From assembly GCA_900553815.1 (NCBI GenBank), contig USEY01000014.1, forward strand, positions 1 through 51,463: a DNA stretch of 51,463 bases, given 5' to 3'. Position numbers and translations under genes: made by a program. Below the pieces are notes generated by a model. That model did not search any database. It had not been told where the DNA came from and saw nothing but the letters and a program-made list of their open reading frames with translations. The DNA is from an uncultured Bacteroides sp. GTDB taxonomy: Bacteria; Bacteroidota; Bacteroidia; Bacteroidales; Bacteroidaceae. This document shows positions 28,645-37,558 of this stretch, in pieces (the stretch's first letter is position 1; every line of letters begins with the position of its first letter).

Positions 28645-28760
28645 TCACACCCTTTCACACTAAGACTGTGAAGCTGTCACAAACGGACTGTGAAGCCATC
28701 ACATAGAAACTGTGAAACCTTCACATAGGGAGTGTGAAACTGTAACATCCTAACTTTGAT
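28645..28760. repeat. Tandem array 5: four to five units, 22-bp period, TGTGAA...TCACA dyad
   Basis: TGTGAA begins at 28667, 28689, 28711 and 28733, exactly 22 bp apart, each followed by a TCACA-like arm (TGTCACA, CATCACA, CTTCACA, TGTAACA). Degenerate half-units flank the array: TCACAC on the left and ACTTTGA on the right. It occupies the start of the 662-bp asnB-dapF gap. Confidence 0.85.
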
Positions 28761-28922
28761 AGATGTGAATCTGTACAATCTTGTCTTTCTGGAACTACCT
28801 TACTAAAGTCAAATGCCAATAGCGACGTCGTATGGTTGGCATATAAACTAATTGAATTCAGCAACAACCCAACAAGAGCTTGCTTGCTATACTTGAACAA
28901 AGTGATAAAAAACATTCCTTAA
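28750..28922 (+). other. Possible decayed coding remnant in the asnB-dapF gap
   Basis: A frame without a start codon ends ...SDVVWLAYKLIEFSNNPTRACLLYLNKVIKNIP and then a stop at 28920-28922. It is protein-like but short, with no recognisable family. It may be a fragment of an old gene or chance. Confidence 0.2.
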
Positions 28923-28994
28923 AACGCGGTTGAGCAAAAAATAAGCGTGATATGTAGACTCAAATATCCGCCAAATCCGCCTCAATCGCGTTTT
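28921..28994. repeat. Inverted repeat AAAACGCGgTTGAG / CTCAATCGCGTTTT
   Basis: A 14-bp stem with one mismatch, arms 28921-28934 and 28981-28994, encloses 46 bp. It could act as a terminator for the asnB side or be the remains of a small mobile repeat. The rest of the gap to 29190 is AT-rich with nothing I recognise. Confidence 0.6.
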
Positions 28995-29191
28995 ATATAT
29001 ATCATTTCTCTGATAGTTCCACTTTCCCTACAATCCTTTTCAGATGAAAGAACAATGACAATATAAGCTGTTACTCATAATAAAAGTTACAAATTAGCAC
29101 TTTTGAGCATATTGAAGTTACAAACCGTAAGAATCACTATTATAATCTAAACAAAAGGCAGCAAAAACGCTACATATATTCCATTATTTCG

Positions 29192-29199
29192 TAATTTTG
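29192..29199 (+). promoter_or_regulatory. Candidate -7 element (TAATTTTG) for dapF
   Basis: TAATTTTG matches TAnnTTTG and would start transcription about 40 nt before the dapF ATG at 29248. No clear -33 box is visible. If used, dapF-dapL can be expressed apart from gltB-gltD-asnB. Confidence 0.5.
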
Positions 29200-29247
29200 C
29201 AACAAACAAAAGCAAATAGAAAATATAATCTATCAAATTCAAACAAA

Positions 29248-30063
29248 ATGGCAAAAAAGATATCCTTTACAAAAATGCACGGAGCCGGCAATGACTATAT
29301 ATATGTGGACAATACACATGCCGTTCTTTCCACTCCGGAAAAATGGGCTGTAGACTGGAGCCGTGCACACACTGGTATCGGAGCCGACGGATTAGTACTG
29401 ATAGGCACATCGGCTATGGCCGACTTCAGCATGCGAATATTCAATGCTGACGGTTCTGAAGCTCGTATGTGTGGCAACGCCAGCCGTTGTATTGGCAAGT
29501 ATGTTTATGACAAAGGACTGACAAATAAGACCACAGTTACACTCGAAACTTTATCGGGTATTAAAACCCTTTCCCTTCATGTAGGCAACAACAGACAAGT
29601 AGACCAAGTAACAGTAGACATGGATGAACCATGCGACATGCGAGTAGTAGACTTGGGCGATGGATACGATTTTGCTAGAGGACAGTTTGTCTCAATGGGG
29701 AATCCACACTTGGTGCTTTTTGTCCCCGACCCAGATGCACTCGACATAGCCCAAATAGGACCACGGTTGGAACATCATCCACTGTTTCCTGATGGTATTA
29801 ACGTAGAATTTGCCCATGTATTAGACGATGGGCGTATCCGGATGCGTGTTTGGGAACGTGGTTCAGGCATCACACAAGCCTGTGGGACGGGCGCTTGCGC
29901 TACTGCCGTAGCAGCATCGCTGGCTCATTTGACAGGACGAAAGTCTATAGTGTTGATGGACGGTGGCGAAGTAACCGTAGAATGGCAAACAACCGACAAC
30001 CATGTGTACATGACGGGAGGAGCCGTGAAAGTTTTTGATGGAACAATAGAACTTAACAACTAA
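29248..30063 (+). CDS. dapF: Diaminopimelate epimerase
   Basis: A 271-residue PLP-independent epimerase that converts LL- to meso-diaminopimelate for lysine and peptidoglycan. The start at 29248 ([21 protein letters not shown]) is preferred over an in-frame ATG further up, because it fits the promoter and the family N-terminus. The two catalytic cysteines are Cys75 in RMCGNASRC and Cys212 in [10 protein letters not shown]. Length is normal. It lies 16 bp upstream of dapL, whose product supplies its LL-DAP substrate, so the two form an operon. Confidence 0.95.
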   Translation: MAKKISFTKMHGAGNDYIYVDNTHAVLSTPEKWAVDWSRAHTGIGADGLVLIGTSAMADFSMRIFNADGSEARMCGNASRCIGKYVYDKGLTNKTTVTLETLSGIKTLSLHVGNNRQVDQVTVDMDEPCDMRVVDLGDGYDFARGQFVSMGNPHLVLFVPDPDALDIAQIGPRLEHHPLFPDGINVEFAHVLDDGRIRMRVWERGSGITQACGTGACATAVAASLAHLTGRKSIVLMDGGEVTVEWQTTDNHVYMTGGAVKVFDGTIELNN

Positions 30064-30079
30064 ATATAAAGAACTGATT

Positions 30080-31312
30080 ATGGCATTAGTAAACGAACAT
30101 TTTCTGAAATTGCCCGGCAGCTATCTCTTTTCTGACATAGCCAAGAAGGTAAACACATTCAAGATAACCCATCCCAAGCAAGACCTTGTGCGACTGGGCA
30201 TCGGCGACGTTACCCGTCCTTTGCCTCCAGCCTGCATCGAGGCTATGCATAAGGCAGTAGACGAAATGGCCAATGAAAAGACCTTTCGAGGCTACGGTCC
30301 CGAACAAGGTTATGACTTCCTTATCGATGCCATTCTCAAAAATGACTTTGCACCAAGAGGCGTTCACCTCTCACCCTCTGAGATTTTTATTAATGACGGT
30401 GCCAAGAGCGACACAGGCAACATTGGTGAACTACTGCGCTGGGACAACAGCATGGGTATTACCGACCCTGTCTATCCTGTTTACGTAGACAGCAACATTA
30501 TGTGTGGCCGGGCTGGAACCTTGGAAGAAGGAGGACATTGGAGCAACGTCACCTACCTGCCTTGCACAGAAGAGAACGGCTTTGTACCCGAAATTCCCGA
30601 CCGACGCATTGACCTCATTTACTTGTGCTATCCCAATAACCCCACAGGAACAACATTGACTAAGACCGAACTGAAAAAATGGGTAGACTATGCACTGGAC
30701 AACGACACACTTATCGTCTTCGATGCTGCCTATGAGGCTTACATCCGCAAAGACGATGTACCCCACTCCATTTACGAAGTGAAAGGAGCCAAAAAGTGTG
30801 CCATCGAGATACGCAGTTTCTCAAAAACAGCCGGATTCACAGGCGTTCGTTGCGGCTATACCGTAGTACCCAAGGAACTGACTGCTGCCACACTGACCGG
30901 TGACCGCGTAGCCCTGAACAAACTGTGGAACCGCCGTCAGTGTACTAAATTTAATGGTACAAGCTACATCACTCAACGTGCAGCCGAAGCCATTTACACT
31001 CCCGAAGGCAAACAACAGGTAAAAGAAAATATAGACTATTATATGACAAACGCCAGTACCATGAAGACAGCTTTAAGTAAAGCAGGATTCAAAGTATATG
31101 GCGGAGTAAATGCCCCCTACATCTGGCTCAAAGCCCCCGACGGACTAACATCGTGGCGTTTCTTCGAGCAAATGCTCTACGAGGCTAATGTAGTAGGCAC
31201 ACCTGGTGTAGGATTTGGCCCGAGTGGCGAGGGATACTTACGCCTTACAGCCTTCGGCTCACATGCCGACTGCGAGGAAGCTATGAGACGCATCAGGAAA
31301 TGGATGTCCTGA
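30080..31312 (+). CDS. dapL: LL-diaminopimelate aminotransferase
   Basis: A 410-residue PLP enzyme that turns tetrahydrodipicolinate and glutamate directly into LL-diaminopimelate, bypassing the succinylase and dehydrogenase branches. The N-terminus has LPGSYLFSDIAKKVNTF and RLGIGDVTRPLPPA, typical of DapL. Further motifs are DPVYPVYVDSN, YPNNPTGT and the PLP lysine Lys249 in SFSKTAGFTGVRCGY. Length is normal. Its amino donor is glutamate made by the GltB/GltD pair encoded upstream. It is coupled to dapF. Confidence 0.95.
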   Translation: MALVNEHFLKLPGSYLFSDIAKKVNTFKITHPKQDLVRLGIGDVTRPLPPACIEAMHKAVDEMANEKTFRGYGPEQGYDFLIDAILKNDFAPRGVHLSPSEIFINDGAKSDTGNIGELLRWDNSMGITDPVYPVYVDSNIMCGRAGTLEEGGHWSNVTYLPCTEENGFVPEIPDRRIDLIYLCYPNNPTGTTLTKTELKKWVDYALDNDTLIVFDAAYEAYIRKDDVPHSIYEVKGAKKCAIEIRSFSKTAGFTGVRCGYTVVPKELTAATLTGDRVALNKLWNRRQCTKFNGTSYITQRAAEAIYTPEGKQQVKENIDYYMTNASTMKTALSKAGFKVYGGVNAPYIWLKAPDGLTSWRFFEQMLYEANVVGTPGVGFGPSGEGYLRLTAFGSHADCEEAMRRIRKWMS

Positions 31313-31349
31313 GCAAAATACCGAAATATGCAGCGCGCCATATAATAAA

Positions 31350-31370
31350 AAGTGGCCTGATCAACCACTT
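31350..31370 (+). terminator. Weak hairpin between dapL and the barrel gene
   Basis: AAGTGG (31350-31355) and CCACTT (31365-31370) can pair around a 9-nt loop. There is no T-run, so it may only attenuate read-through. Confidence 0.25.
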
Positions 31371-31407
31371 GCCATTAAATTAATAAACAATAAAATAGGT
31401 ATTAAGT

Positions 31408-32121
31408 ATGAAGCAAATGATCAATCTGAACAAGATGCTCATCGTCTGTATGATGACAGTGGGATACGTCATCCAAGGCAGAGCACAAGAGAAAGTGGAA
31501 GCATCGGCAGGAGCCGACGTGGTAAGCAGTTACATTTGGCGTGGTACAGACTGCGGCGGCATTAGTTTTCAGCCCAACATGTCAGTCTCTTATAAAGGAC
31601 TTATGATAGGCGCATGGGGGTCGGTAAGCGTAAACAAGGAAGATACCAAAGAATTAGACCTTATCCTAAACTACAAGACAGGTGGCTTGAGCTTAGGAGT
31701 GACTGACTACTGGTTTTTCCCTAGCGACCAGACGGCACAAGTGGGCTATTTCAAATACGGAGCACACAATACACAACATGTTTTTGAAGTAAATGCTGCA
31801 TACGATTTTGGCGTAATGGCCATCAGCTGGAATACCAACTTTGCCGGAGCCGACTACTACAATGCCGATGGTAAACGTTCCTACTCCACATATATAGCCT
31901 TAAGCGCACCATTTAAACTGGGTGGATTGGAGTGGAATGCCGAAGTAGGGTTAACACCTTGGGAAGGTTTATATGCGAACAAATTTAACGTGACCAATCT
32001 CTCGCTGAAGGCATCCAAAGAAATAGCCATTACCGACCGTTTTTCTCTGCCGTTATTTGCCCAACTCACCTTTAATCCCTATACACAAGGTGCTTACTTC
32101 GTTGTAGGATTGAGTTTGTAA
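31408..32121 (+). CDS. Outer-membrane barrel protein, TorF-like, beside P-II and amtB
   Basis: A 237-residue protein with a signal peptide cut near residue 26 (GRA before QEK). The mature part is made of alternating strands, begins ASAGADVVSSYIWRGTDCGG and ends in an aromatic-rich strand (GAYFVVGLSL), as in small outer-membrane barrels. The SSYxWRG opening resembles the TorF/Gcw_chp putative porin family. It is 50 bp upstream of the P-II gene and in one run with amtB and glnA, so it may let a nitrogen compound cross the outer membrane. That role is inferred only from position. No substrate is visible in the sequence. Confidence 0.75.
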   Translation: MKQMINLNKMLIVCMMTVGYVIQGRAQEKVEASAGADVVSSYIWRGTDCGGISFQPNMSVSYKGLMIGAWGSVSVNKEDTKELDLILNYKTGGLSLGVTDYWFFPSDQTAQVGYFKYGAHNTQHVFEVNAAYDFGVMAISWNTNFAGADYYNADGKRSYSTYIALSAPFKLGGLEWNAEVGLTPWEGLYANKFNVTNLSLKASKEIAITDRFSLPLFAQLTFNPYTQGAYFVVGLSL

Positions 32122-32171
32122 GCATAGAGACAAATATACAAATACACTAACTATTTCAAAGGTAAAAAGGT

Positions 32172-32528
32172 ATGAAAAAGATTGAAGCTATCATTCGCAA
32201 GACCAAATTCGAGGAAGTGAAAGAAGCACTGCTCGAAGCAGACATCGAATGGTTCTCTTATTACGATGTCAGAGGTGTCGGCAAGTCACGCCAAGCGCGC
32301 ATCTACCGTGGAGTAATGTACGATACCAGCTCCATCGAACGTATACTTGTCTCCATCGTAGTACGCGACAAAAATGTGGAGAAAACAGTGAATGCCATAC
32401 AAAAAGCAGCCTGGACAGGTGAGATAGGCGACGGACGTATCTTCATCATTCCCATAGAAGACGCCATCCGCATACGTACCGCCGAACGAGGAGATATTGC
32501 ACTATTCAACGCTGAACAAGAAAAATAA
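32172..32528 (+). CDS. glnK: P-II family nitrogen regulator
   Basis: A 118-residue P-II signalling protein, expected to bind ATP/ADP and 2-oxoglutarate and to gate AmtB. Family features: MKKIEAIIRKTKFEEVKEAL, DVRGVGKSRQ, the T-loop YRGVMY with Tyr45 and Tyr50 (aligned to Tyr46 and Tyr51 of E. coli), and TGEIGDGRIFIIPIEDAIRIRT. The T-loop side is one residue shorter than in E. coli, and the strand after it (DTSSIERILVSIVV) differs. Whether Tyr50 is uridylylated is unknown. It is directly upstream of amtB, the classic glnK-amtB pair. Confidence 0.93.
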   Translation: MKKIEAIIRKTKFEEVKEALLEADIEWFSYYDVRGVGKSRQARIYRGVMYDTSSIERILVSIVVRDKNVEKTVNAIQKAAWTGEIGDGRIFIIPIEDAIRIRTAERGDIALFNAEQEK

Positions 32529-32544
32529 TAAAACCACAAATGTT

Positions 32545-33912
32545 ATGAAAACTTATATATCACGTAGCTTTCCACGGCTATGTACAGCCATCGCTATATT
32601 CTTACTGTTAGGCACTACAACTGTATGGGCAGGAGAGGCGGACGCAACCGCCACCACTGATACACTGGCCGAAATGGCCTCAGGTATTGATACCGTTTGG
32701 ATGTTGTTAGCTGCCATGCTCGTTTTCTTCATGCAACCGGGATTTGCACTGGTTGAAGCAGGATTTACACGTACTAAAAACACAGGCAACATCCTGATGA
32801 AGAACTTTGTAGACTTCATGCTGGGTTCACTGCTCTTTTGGTTCATCGGATTCGGACTGATGTTTGGAGCTGGAGGATTTGTTGGAATGCCACACTTCTT
32901 TGACTTGTCCTTTCTTGATACGAAACTGCCCAGCGAGGGTTTCTTAGTTTTCCAAACTGTATTCTGTGCTACTTCAGCCACAATTGTATCGGGCGCTATG
33001 GCCGAACGTACAAAGTTCTCCATGTACGTGGTCTACACCGTTGCTATCAGCGTATTGATTTATCCCATATCAGGCCACTGGACATGGGGTGGAGGCTGGC
33101 TGACAAATGGTGAAGAAGGGTCGTTCATGATGAACCTATTCGGCACCACTTTCCACGACTTTGCCGGATCTACAGTGGTTCACTCTGTAGGTGGCTGGAT
33201 TGCTCTCGTTGGCGCTGCCATTTTGGGACCACGTATCGGTAAGTATGGCAAGGACGGCAGCTCCAAAGCCATTCCCGGACACAACCTTACCATTGCTGCC
33301 TTAGGCGTCTTCATCCTGTGGTTTGGCTGGTTTGGCTTCAATCCGGGTTCACAACTGGCAGCTTCAACTACAGCAGACCAGGTGGCCATATCACATGTCT
33401 TCCTTATCACCAACTTGGCGGCCTGCGCTGGAGGTTTTGCGGCACTTGTCACCAGCTGGATAAAGTATCGCAAGCCGTCTCTCTCACTTACCCTGAACGG
33501 TATCTTAGCTGGTCTTGTAGGAGTTACCGCAGGTTGCGACTGTGTTTCGGCAGGTGGAGCAGCCTTTATCGGACTTATCTGCGGCGTACTGATGATACTC
33601 GCCGTAGAGTTCATTGACAAGACGCTGAAAATTGACGACCCGGTAGGTGCAAGTTCCGTTCATGGTGTATGCGGATTTGTAGGCACCATCCTGACCGGTT
33701 TGTTCTCTACCAGTGAAGGCTTATTCTACGGCGCCGGCTGGGGATTCCTGGGAGCACAGGTTTTCGGAGCTCTTGTCGTAGGAGGTTGGGCTGCTTTAAT
33801 GGGCTACATCATCTTCAAATTGCTTGATAAGATACACGGACTTAGAGTCCCTGCCCGTGTTGAAGAAGAAGGACTTGATATTTATGAACACGGAGAGTCA
33901 GCCTATAACTGA
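32545..33912 (+). CDS. amtB: Ammonium transporter
   Basis: A 455-residue Amt/Rh channel protein of the inner membrane. The start is the ATG at 32545, which opens with a signal-like helix ending VWAGEA; an ATG at 32497 overlaps glnK and gives no sensible N-terminus. About 11 membrane spans follow, with the family signatures MQPGFALVEAGFTR, NILMKNFVDF, DFAGSTVVHSVGGW and DDPVGASSVHGVCG (the two pore histidines lie in the latter two). The C-terminal tail (KIHGLRVPARVEEEGLDIYEHGESAYN) includes the conserved region contacted by P-II. Length is normal. Confidence 0.96.
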   Translation: MKTYISRSFPRLCTAIAIFLLLGTTTVWAGEADATATTDTLAEMASGIDTVWMLLAAMLVFFMQPGFALVEAGFTRTKNTGNILMKNFVDFMLGSLLFWFIGFGLMFGAGGFVGMPHFFDLSFLDTKLPSEGFLVFQTVFCATSATIVSGAMAERTKFSMYVVYTVAISVLIYPISGHWTWGGGWLTNGEEGSFMMNLFGTTFHDFAGSTVVHSVGGWIALVGAAILGPRIGKYGKDGSSKAIPGHNLTIAALGVFILWFGWFGFNPGSQLAASTTADQVAISHVFLITNLAACAGGFAALVTSWIKYRKPSLSLTLNGILAGLVGVTAGCDCVSAGGAAFIGLICGVLMILAVEFIDKTLKIDDPVGASSVHGVCGFVGTILTGLFSTSEGLFYGAGWGFLGAQVFGALVVGGWAALMGYIIFKLLDKIHGLRVPARVEEEGLDIYEHGESAYN

Positions 33913-33928
33913 TAACCAAATAAAAAAA

Positions 33929-33966
33929 GAATGTAGTGATTTACATTTCTGCAAGTCACTACATTC
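33929..33966 (+). terminator. Hairpin after amtB
   Basis: A perfect 11-bp stem, GAATGTAGTGA (33929-33939) with TCACTACATTC (33956-33966), lies 17 bp after the amtB stop. There is no T-run, as often seen in this group. It probably separates amtB from glnA. Confidence 0.6.
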
Positions 33967-34131
33967 CAAATACCACAATACAAAAACAATAAACAAAATA
34001 TATATAAGCCGATAAAACGGTAAATGACATGTAAGTGAATGACAAATAGCAAGACTAATTGATGTCTTATTCAGTCAGCTTACTTACACAATAATAAATT
34101 AACACTTTTAAACCAACTAATATAAAGTAAC

Positions 34132-36321
34132 ATGTCAAAGTTAAGATTCAGAGTAGTGGAAACGGCCTTCAAGAAAAAGCCGGTTTCCGTAGAGATTCCC
34201 AAAGAGCGTCCATCCGAGTATTTTGCCAAGTATGTATTCAACAAGGAAAAGATGTTCAGATACCTGCCAAGCAAAGTATACGACAAACTGGTAGACGTGA
34301 TAGATAACGGTGCGCAGCTGGACCGCAGTATTGCTGACGAAGTAGCGGCTGGCATGAAGAAATGGGCCATCGAAATGGGTGCAACCCACTATACCCACTG
34401 GTTTCATCCGTTGACCGAGGGAACAGCGGAAAAGCATGATGCTTTTGTAGAACACGACGGAAAGGGTGGTATGATGGAAGAATTTACCGGTAAACTGCTC
34501 GTACAGCAGGAGCCAGATGCTTCCAGCTTCCCCAACGGCGGTATCCGCAACACATTCGAGGCACGTGGCTACTCTGCTTGGGATCCATCGTCTCCAGCTT
34601 TCATCGTTGACGATACACTGTGCATTCCTACTATCTTCATTGCCTATACCGGAGAATCACTCGATTATAAGGCTCCGTTGCTCAAGGCATTGCGTGCAGT
34701 CAACAAGGCTGCTACAGAAGTCTGCCACTATTTTAACCCCGATGTGAAGAAAGTCAATGCCTACTTGGGATGGGAACAGGAATATTTCCTTGTAGACGAA
34801 GGTCTGTATGCAGCCCGCCCCGACCTGCTGATGACTGGTCGTACCCTCACCGGACACGACTCTGCCAAGAACCAGCAACTTGAAGACCACTACTTCGGTG
34901 CCATCCCGCCCCGTGTGGCCGCTTTCATGAAGGAACTGGAAATTGAAGCTCTGAAACTGGGCATTCCTGTCAAGACACGTCACAACGAGGTAGCCCCCAA
35001 CCAGTTTGAGTTGGCACCTATCTACGAAGAGTGCAACCTGGCTGTGGACCATAACATGCTTATCATGGCACTGATGCGTAAGATTGCACGCAACCATGGC
35101 TTCCGCGTCCTGCTTCACGAAAAGCCTTTCAAGGGTGTCAACGGTAGTGGCAAACACAACAACTGGTCGCTGGGTACAGATACAGGTGTACTCCTGATGG
35201 CTCCGGGCAAGACTGCCGAAGAAAACTTGCGTTTCATCACCTTCATAGTCAATACCCTGATGGCTGTTTATCGCCACAACGGACTATTAAAAGCCAGCAT
35301 TTCCAGCGCTACCAACGCACACCGTCTGGGAGCCAACGAAGCACCTCCTGCAATCATCTCTTCCTTCCTTGGCAAGCAGCTTTCACAGGTATTGGCCCAC
35401 ATAGAAGAAAGTGACAAGGACGAACTCATCAGCCTGAGCGGAAAACAAGGCATGAAGCTGGACATCCCACAGATTCCCGAACTGCTCATTGACAACACAG
35501 ACCGCAACCGTACGTCGCCTTTTGCCTTCACCGGCAACCGTTTCGAATTCCGTGCGGTAGGTTCGGAAGCCAACTGTGCAAGTGCCATGATTGCCCTCAA
35601 CACAGCATTGGCCGAACAGCTCACCGACTTCAAGCACGACGTAGACGCCCTTATTGAAAAAGGCGAAGACAAAGTATCGGCTATCCTCGATATTATCCGC
35701 CGTGACCTCAAAATATGCAAACCTATTCATTTTGACGGCAATGGTTATAGCGAAGAATGGAAAGCTGAAGCTGCCCGCCGTGGTTTGGATTGCGAAACCA
35801 GTGTGCCTGTCATTTTCGACAATTATTTGAAAGAAGACAGCATTGCCATGTTTGAAAAGACAGGCGTTATGACCCGTAAAGAACTGGAGGCCCGCAACGA
35901 AGTAAAATGGGAAATGTACACCAAGAAGATTCAGATTGAAGCACGCGTATTGGGCGACTTAGCCATGAACCACATCATCCCCGTCGCTACCCAATACCAG
36001 ACCGAACTGATAGACAACGTGTATAAAATGAATGGACTATTTCCTGCAGAAAAAGCAGCCAAGCTGTCGGCCAAGAATTTGGAACTGATAGAAGAAATCG
36101 CTGACCGCACGGCTTTTATCAAGGAGCATGTAGACGCCATGATTGAATCGCGCAAGGTAGCCAACAAGATAGACAACGAACGTTCGAAGGCCATTGCCTA
36201 TCACGACTACATTGTCCCGATGATGGAGGAAATCAGATACCACATTGACAAGCTTGAACTGATTGTTGATAACCAAATGTGGACACTGCCCAAATATAGA
36301 GAATTGTTATTTATCCGATAA
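34132..36321 (+). CDS. glnA: Glutamine synthetase type III
   Basis: A 729-residue GSIII enzyme that makes glutamine from glutamate, ammonia and ATP. It is much longer than GSI (about 470), as expected for this class. Motifs: the N-terminal GSIII domain with THYTHWFHPLTEGTAEKHD, the ATP site NGSGKHNNWSLGTDTG, ANEAPPAIISSFLG, and NRTSPFAFTGNRFEFRAVGS. Often called glnN. GSIII is not known to be adenylylated like enteric GSI. The gene ends the nitrogen block and is followed by a strong terminator. The leader region 33967-34131 is AT-rich without a clear TAnnTTTG element. Confidence 0.95.
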   Translation: MSKLRFRVVETAFKKKPVSVEIPKERPSEYFAKYVFNKEKMFRYLPSKVYDKLVDVIDNGAQLDRSIADEVAAGMKKWAIEMGATHYTHWFHPLTEGTAEKHDAFVEHDGKGGMMEEFTGKLLVQQEPDASSFPNGGIRNTFEARGYSAWDPSSPAFIVDDTLCIPTIFIAYTGESLDYKAPLLKALRAVNKAATEVCHYFNPDVKKVNAYLGWEQEYFLVDEGLYAARPDLLMTGRTLTGHDSAKNQQLEDHYFGAIPPRVAAFMKELEIEALKLGIPVKTRHNEVAPNQFELAPIYEECNLAVDHNMLIMALMRKIARNHGFRVLLHEKPFKGVNGSGKHNNWSLGTDTGVLLMAPGKTAEENLRFITFIVNTLMAVYRHNGLLKASISSATNAHRLGANEAPPAIISSFLGKQLSQVLAHIEESDKDELISLSGKQGMKLDIPQIPELLIDNTDRNRTSPFAFTGNRFEFRAVGSEANCASAMIALNTALAEQLTDFKHDVDALIEKGEDKVSAILDIIRRDLKICKPIHFDGNGYSEEWKAEAARRGLDCETSVPVIFDNYLKEDSIAMFEKTGVMTRKELEARNEVKWEMYTKKIQIEARVLGDLAMNHIIPVATQYQTELIDNVYKMNGLFPAEKAAKLSAKNLELIEEIADRTAFIKEHVDAMIESRKVANKIDNERSKAIAYHDYIVPMMEEIRYHIDKLELIVDNQMWTLPKYRELLFIR

Positions 36322-36355
36322 AATCGGTTTTCTTTATTAGTTGTTTTAAGTCAGT

Positions 36356-36394
36356 AAAGAGGAAGATAGCTGTGACAGCCACCTTCCTCTTTCA
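36356..36394. terminator. Terminator between glnA and holA (convergent)
   Basis: AGAGGAAG and CTTCCTCT pair around an inner GCTGT/ACAGC stem, followed by TTTC. The genes on both sides converge on it. Confidence 0.75.
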
Positions 36395-36447
36395 TTATAT
36401 CTTATAACTTAGAGGTTATATGATAAAAGCCTTCATCTAAAGCGGTA

Positions 36448-37467
36448 TCAATGCAGAATGAAAAAGATGAGCTCGCGAAGCAACTCGCCATCGCTCAATG
36501 AAGAATTACCCACACCTTTCGATTTGGCATCCGTCTGCCGTATTTCGCCAATGATTCGCATAGTCTTTACCCCCGTGTATTTCCGCATAGCAGTCTGATA
36601 TTCGCGCGCCTGCCACGGAGACTTCAGGCCAAGGAAAGCAGCTATGCCCTGCTCCGATTTCTCTGGAGCATAATAGGCCAACATAAGGTTGGAGAAGAAA
36701 CCGAAGAGTACGGCAAGGGTCATCTGAATAGGATTTGTCTTAGGATTATCCTCAAAATATCTGATTATCTTGTTTGCCTTCAACACGTCTTTTTCCACCA
36801 GCGCATTGCGTAATTCAAAGTTATTGTAATCCTTGCTGATTCCGATATTTTGCTCCACCTGTTCAGGGGTCACACGCGTTTTACCGTGCGGCAATGTAAT
36901 GACAAGTTTCTCCATTTCACCCGTCAAGCGGCTCAAATCTGCCCCCACGAAGTCTGCCAGCATGGCAGCCGCCTTAGGCTCTATGTCCGTACCTTTACGC
37001 TTCATGTAAGCAGAGATAAAAGCTGGCAGTTGGCCCTCTTTCAGTTTCTTCGATTCAAAAAGAATCCCAACCTTCTCTATCTCGCCGGCAATCTTCTTCC
37101 TACGATCAAGCGCACCATGCTTATGACAAAAGACAAGAATGGTAGAAGGCTGCGGCTTTTGCAGATAGTAAGACAGTTCGTCAATATTAGACAGATTCTG
37201 TGCCTCTTTCACAATAATAACCTGATGCTCTGACATCATGGGATAGCGTTTGGCCGCATTGATGACCGAAGCTATGTCCGTCTCATTGCCATAAATTACT
37301 GTAAGGTTAAACTCCTTCTCGGTTTCGGTCAATACCTTGTCTTCTATATAGTCCGCTATCAGGTCAATATAATAAGCTTCTTCGCCCATGAGGTAATAGA
37401 CAGGACGATATTGTTTTGCTTTCAGTTCTTTCAGTATTTCGTCGCAGGTGATTTCGTTTTTCGCCAT
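36448..37467 (-). CDS. holA: DNA polymerase III delta subunit
   Basis: A 339-residue clamp-loader subunit that opens the beta sliding clamp during replication. It has the low-conservation HolA pattern: EILKELKAKQYRPVYYLMGEEAYYIDLIADYI near the start, ILVFCHKHGALDRRKK and LADFVGADLSRLTGEMEKLV in the centre, and a helical C-terminal collar domain (AFLGLKSPWQAREYQTAMRKYTG). Length is normal. It is on the minus strand, downstream of amn but separated from it by a hairpin at 37490-37518. Confidence 0.9.
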   Translation of the reverse strand: MAKNEITCDEILKELKAKQYRPVYYLMGEEAYYIDLIADYIEDKVLTETEKEFNLTVIYGNETDIASVINAAKRYPMMSEHQVIIVKEAQNLSNIDELSYYLQKPQPSTILVFCHKHGALDRRKKIAGEIEKVGILFESKKLKEGQLPAFISAYMKRKGTDIEPKAAAMLADFVGADLSRLTGEMEKLVITLPHGKTRVTPEQVEQNIGISKDYNNFELRNALVEKDVLKANKIIRYFEDNPKTNPIQMTLAVLFGFFSNLMLAYYAPEKSEQGIAAFLGLKSPWQAREYQTAMRKYTGVKTMRIIGEIRQTDAKSKGVGNSSLSDGELLRELIFFILH

Positions 37468-37489
37468 TTGCTATAAAATTTGTAATGCA

Positions 37490-37518
37490 GGAGTCAGAGA
37501 GATATAGAAACTGACTCC
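37490..37518 (-). terminator. Hairpin between amn and holA
   Basis: GGAGTCAG (37490-37497) and CTGACTCC (37511-37518) form an 8-bp stem downstream of amn. There is no T-run. Confidence 0.5.
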
Positions 37519-37558
37519 CAATATTAAACCAGAATTATAATCATCTGAAGATTTTATC

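Noticed and set aside
28721..28915. 64-residue minus-strand open frame in the asnB-dapF gap
   Set aside because: It starts near the IR and runs into array 5, with no recognisable motif or ribosome-binding context.
32497..32544. Upstream start for amtB
   Set aside because: It overlaps the end of glnK and gives a polar N-terminus; the ATG at 32545 gives a signal-like helix.
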